Shown piece after piece: positions 23,932 to 24,782 of a stretch of 24,782 nt of DNA. Below the pieces are notes generated by a model that saw only the letters and a program-made list of their open reading frames with translations, had not been told where the DNA came from and searched no databases. Each line of letters starts with the position of its first letter. Within the stretch, counting starts at the first letter, position 1. Source of the DNA: Lentisphaeria bacterium (lineage in GTDB: Bacteria > Verrucomicrobiota > Lentisphaeria > Victivallales > Victivallaceae); the NCBI GenBank assembly GCA_900768515.1, contig CAAGDG010000057.1, forward strand, positions 1 through 24,782. The letters are read 5' to 3'. The position numbers were made by a program, and so were the translations under genes.

Positions 23932-24782
23932 TCACCGTCCGGCACCGGCAGCCCGCCGCAGCACCTGCGCCAGCAGCTCGTAGTTGAGCGGCAGTTCCAT
24001 CGGATAAACCCGGTCCATCTCGCTGAGTCTGCGCCGATCCTCGTCATCGAAGAAAGTTGAAGCCACCACCACCGGCAGATCCCTTCGGCCGGCGGCGGCA
24101 CGCAGTTTTCCAATCAGTTCGAAGTTTCCGGAACGGAACGAACCTCCGACCAGAAATCCATCGAAATGCTCCGCTCCCGCCGCCTTCACCATCGCCTCCG
24201 GCGTATCGACGGCGGTAATTTCAATCGCGCGGATGGCCAGCAGCCGGGTGAGAATCTCGTGCGATTCCGGATACTCGGAACCGAGCAGAACCCGGATGGG
24301 TTCGAGCGGACCATCCATCCCGCCGTCCAGTTCATCCAGAAACTCTTCGCCGCGCAGCAGCGGCGCCTCCCGCCGCACCTCGCCGGAACTGCCGTGATGG
24401 CTGCCCGCCTCGGGAGCCAGATCCCGGGCGTCAAATTCGAGCCGCAGAACGTTGTTCGCACCGGACGACTCCGAAACGGTCAGCCCGCCGCCGGTTCTCC
24501 TGGCGATGTCCCGGACAAAAAGCAGCCCGAGCGTGTTCAGCCCGGCCTCGCCGATCGGCGAGGGTTCTCCGGCGGCGTGAAGACGAAAACGTTCCGCCAG
24601 CGGTTCGCGGCAGCGCCGCAACCGCGAATCATGCACCTCGAACACCACCTTTTCCCCCTCGCCGAAACAGGAGAGCACCACGGTCTCGCCCGGACTCGAC
24701 GCCCGCGCCACCGCCCGGACCAGAATCATCACCAGCTGCCGCAGCAGTTCGCGATCCGCAAGGCGACGGGCGGGAGCGCTGG
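23932..24782 (-). CDS. Degenerate hybrid kinase-receiver protein, 5' end cut by window
   Basis: The frame is open to the window edge, so the start lies outside; the GTG at 24732 is internal. The first part resembles a HATPase_c domain (ELLRQLVMILVRAVARASS, then LNTLGLLFVRDIARRTGGGL and an LRLEF end), but the N-box Asn and clear G-boxes are missing. After a linker, IRVLLGSEYPESHEIL begins a receiver-like fold. It lacks the acidic pair (GS instead), the phosphorylated Asp (Gly codon 24145-24147, in DGFLVGGSF) and the Lys before the final helix. It appears to be a non-catalytic or divergent signalling protein. The TGA abuts the MFS ATG. Confidence 0.65.
   Translation of the reverse strand, partial: SAPARRLADRELLRQLVMILVRAVARASSPGETVVLSCFGEGEKVVFEVHDSRLRRCREPLAERFRLHAAGEPSPIGEAGLNTLGLLFVRDIARRTGGGLTVSESSGANNVLRLEFDARDLAPEAGSHHGSSGEVRREAPLLRGEEFLDELDGGMDGPLEPIRVLLGSEYPESHEILTRLLAIRAIEITAVDTPEAMVKAAGAEHFDGFLVGGSFRSGNFELIGKLRAAAGRRDLPVVVASTFFDDEDRRRLSEMDRVYPMELPLNYELLAQVLRRAAGAGR

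Noticed and set aside
1..24782. CRISPR arrays, tRNA or rRNA genes, insertion sequences, attachment sites
   Set aside because: No spaced direct repeats, cloverleaf sequences, transposase motifs or terminal inverted repeats were recognised on reading the window.

Overview
This window is GC-rich, gene-dense bacterial DNA. The mix of polysaccharide-degrading enzymes (a clan GH-A hydrolase, two heparinase II/III-like proteins, a GH130 enzyme), small carbohydrate-binding-like secreted proteins and a full RecBCD set suggests a gut or marine polysaccharide degrader of the PVC group. My best guess is Lentisphaerota, Victivallis-like. That is inference from gene content only; no rRNA or marker gene is present to settle it.

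Layout, left to right. (1) A 5'-truncated glycoside hydrolase (to 2600, +) ends at a strong terminator. (2) A near-consensus promoter (2704-2731) with a long leader holding an inverted repeat and an 11-bp hairpin drives an operon of two heparinase II/III-like proteins and a short-chain dehydrogenase (2863-7800, +). The first heparinase-like protein is exported and the second is not. (3) A DNA-deoxyinosine/uracil glycosylase preceded by a two-tier hairpin is followed by recC-recB-recD (8563-17296, +), joined by ATGA overlaps and with all RecB nuclease residues present. (4) A GH130 gene (17362-18360, -) diverges from an operon of four tandem paralogous secreted proteins of about 180 aa (18705-20862, +). 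A perfect LacI-type palindrome lies in the shared intergenic region. (5) A minus-strand operon runs in from the right edge: a degenerate kinase/receiver protein (partial), an MFS transporter, a class B PBP consisting only of membrane anchor and pedestal, and a SEDS (FtsW/RodA) protein (20916-24782). All junctions are overlapping or abutting.

How the genes may work together: regions 1, 2 and 4 look like carbohydrate-foraging modules in which extracellular cleavage or binding feeds intracellular processing. Region 3 is a DNA repair unit. Region 5 is an envelope module under an apparently non-catalytic signalling protein.

The two best candidates for something undescribed are: (a) the four-gene array, whose proteins carry the two halves of a CBM4/9-like jelly roll in swapped order, with each gene's conserved Lys-Glu tail codons forming the Shine-Dalgarno sequence of the next gene; and (b) a SEDS glycosyltransferase paired with a class B PBP that stops exactly at the pedestal/transpeptidase boundary.
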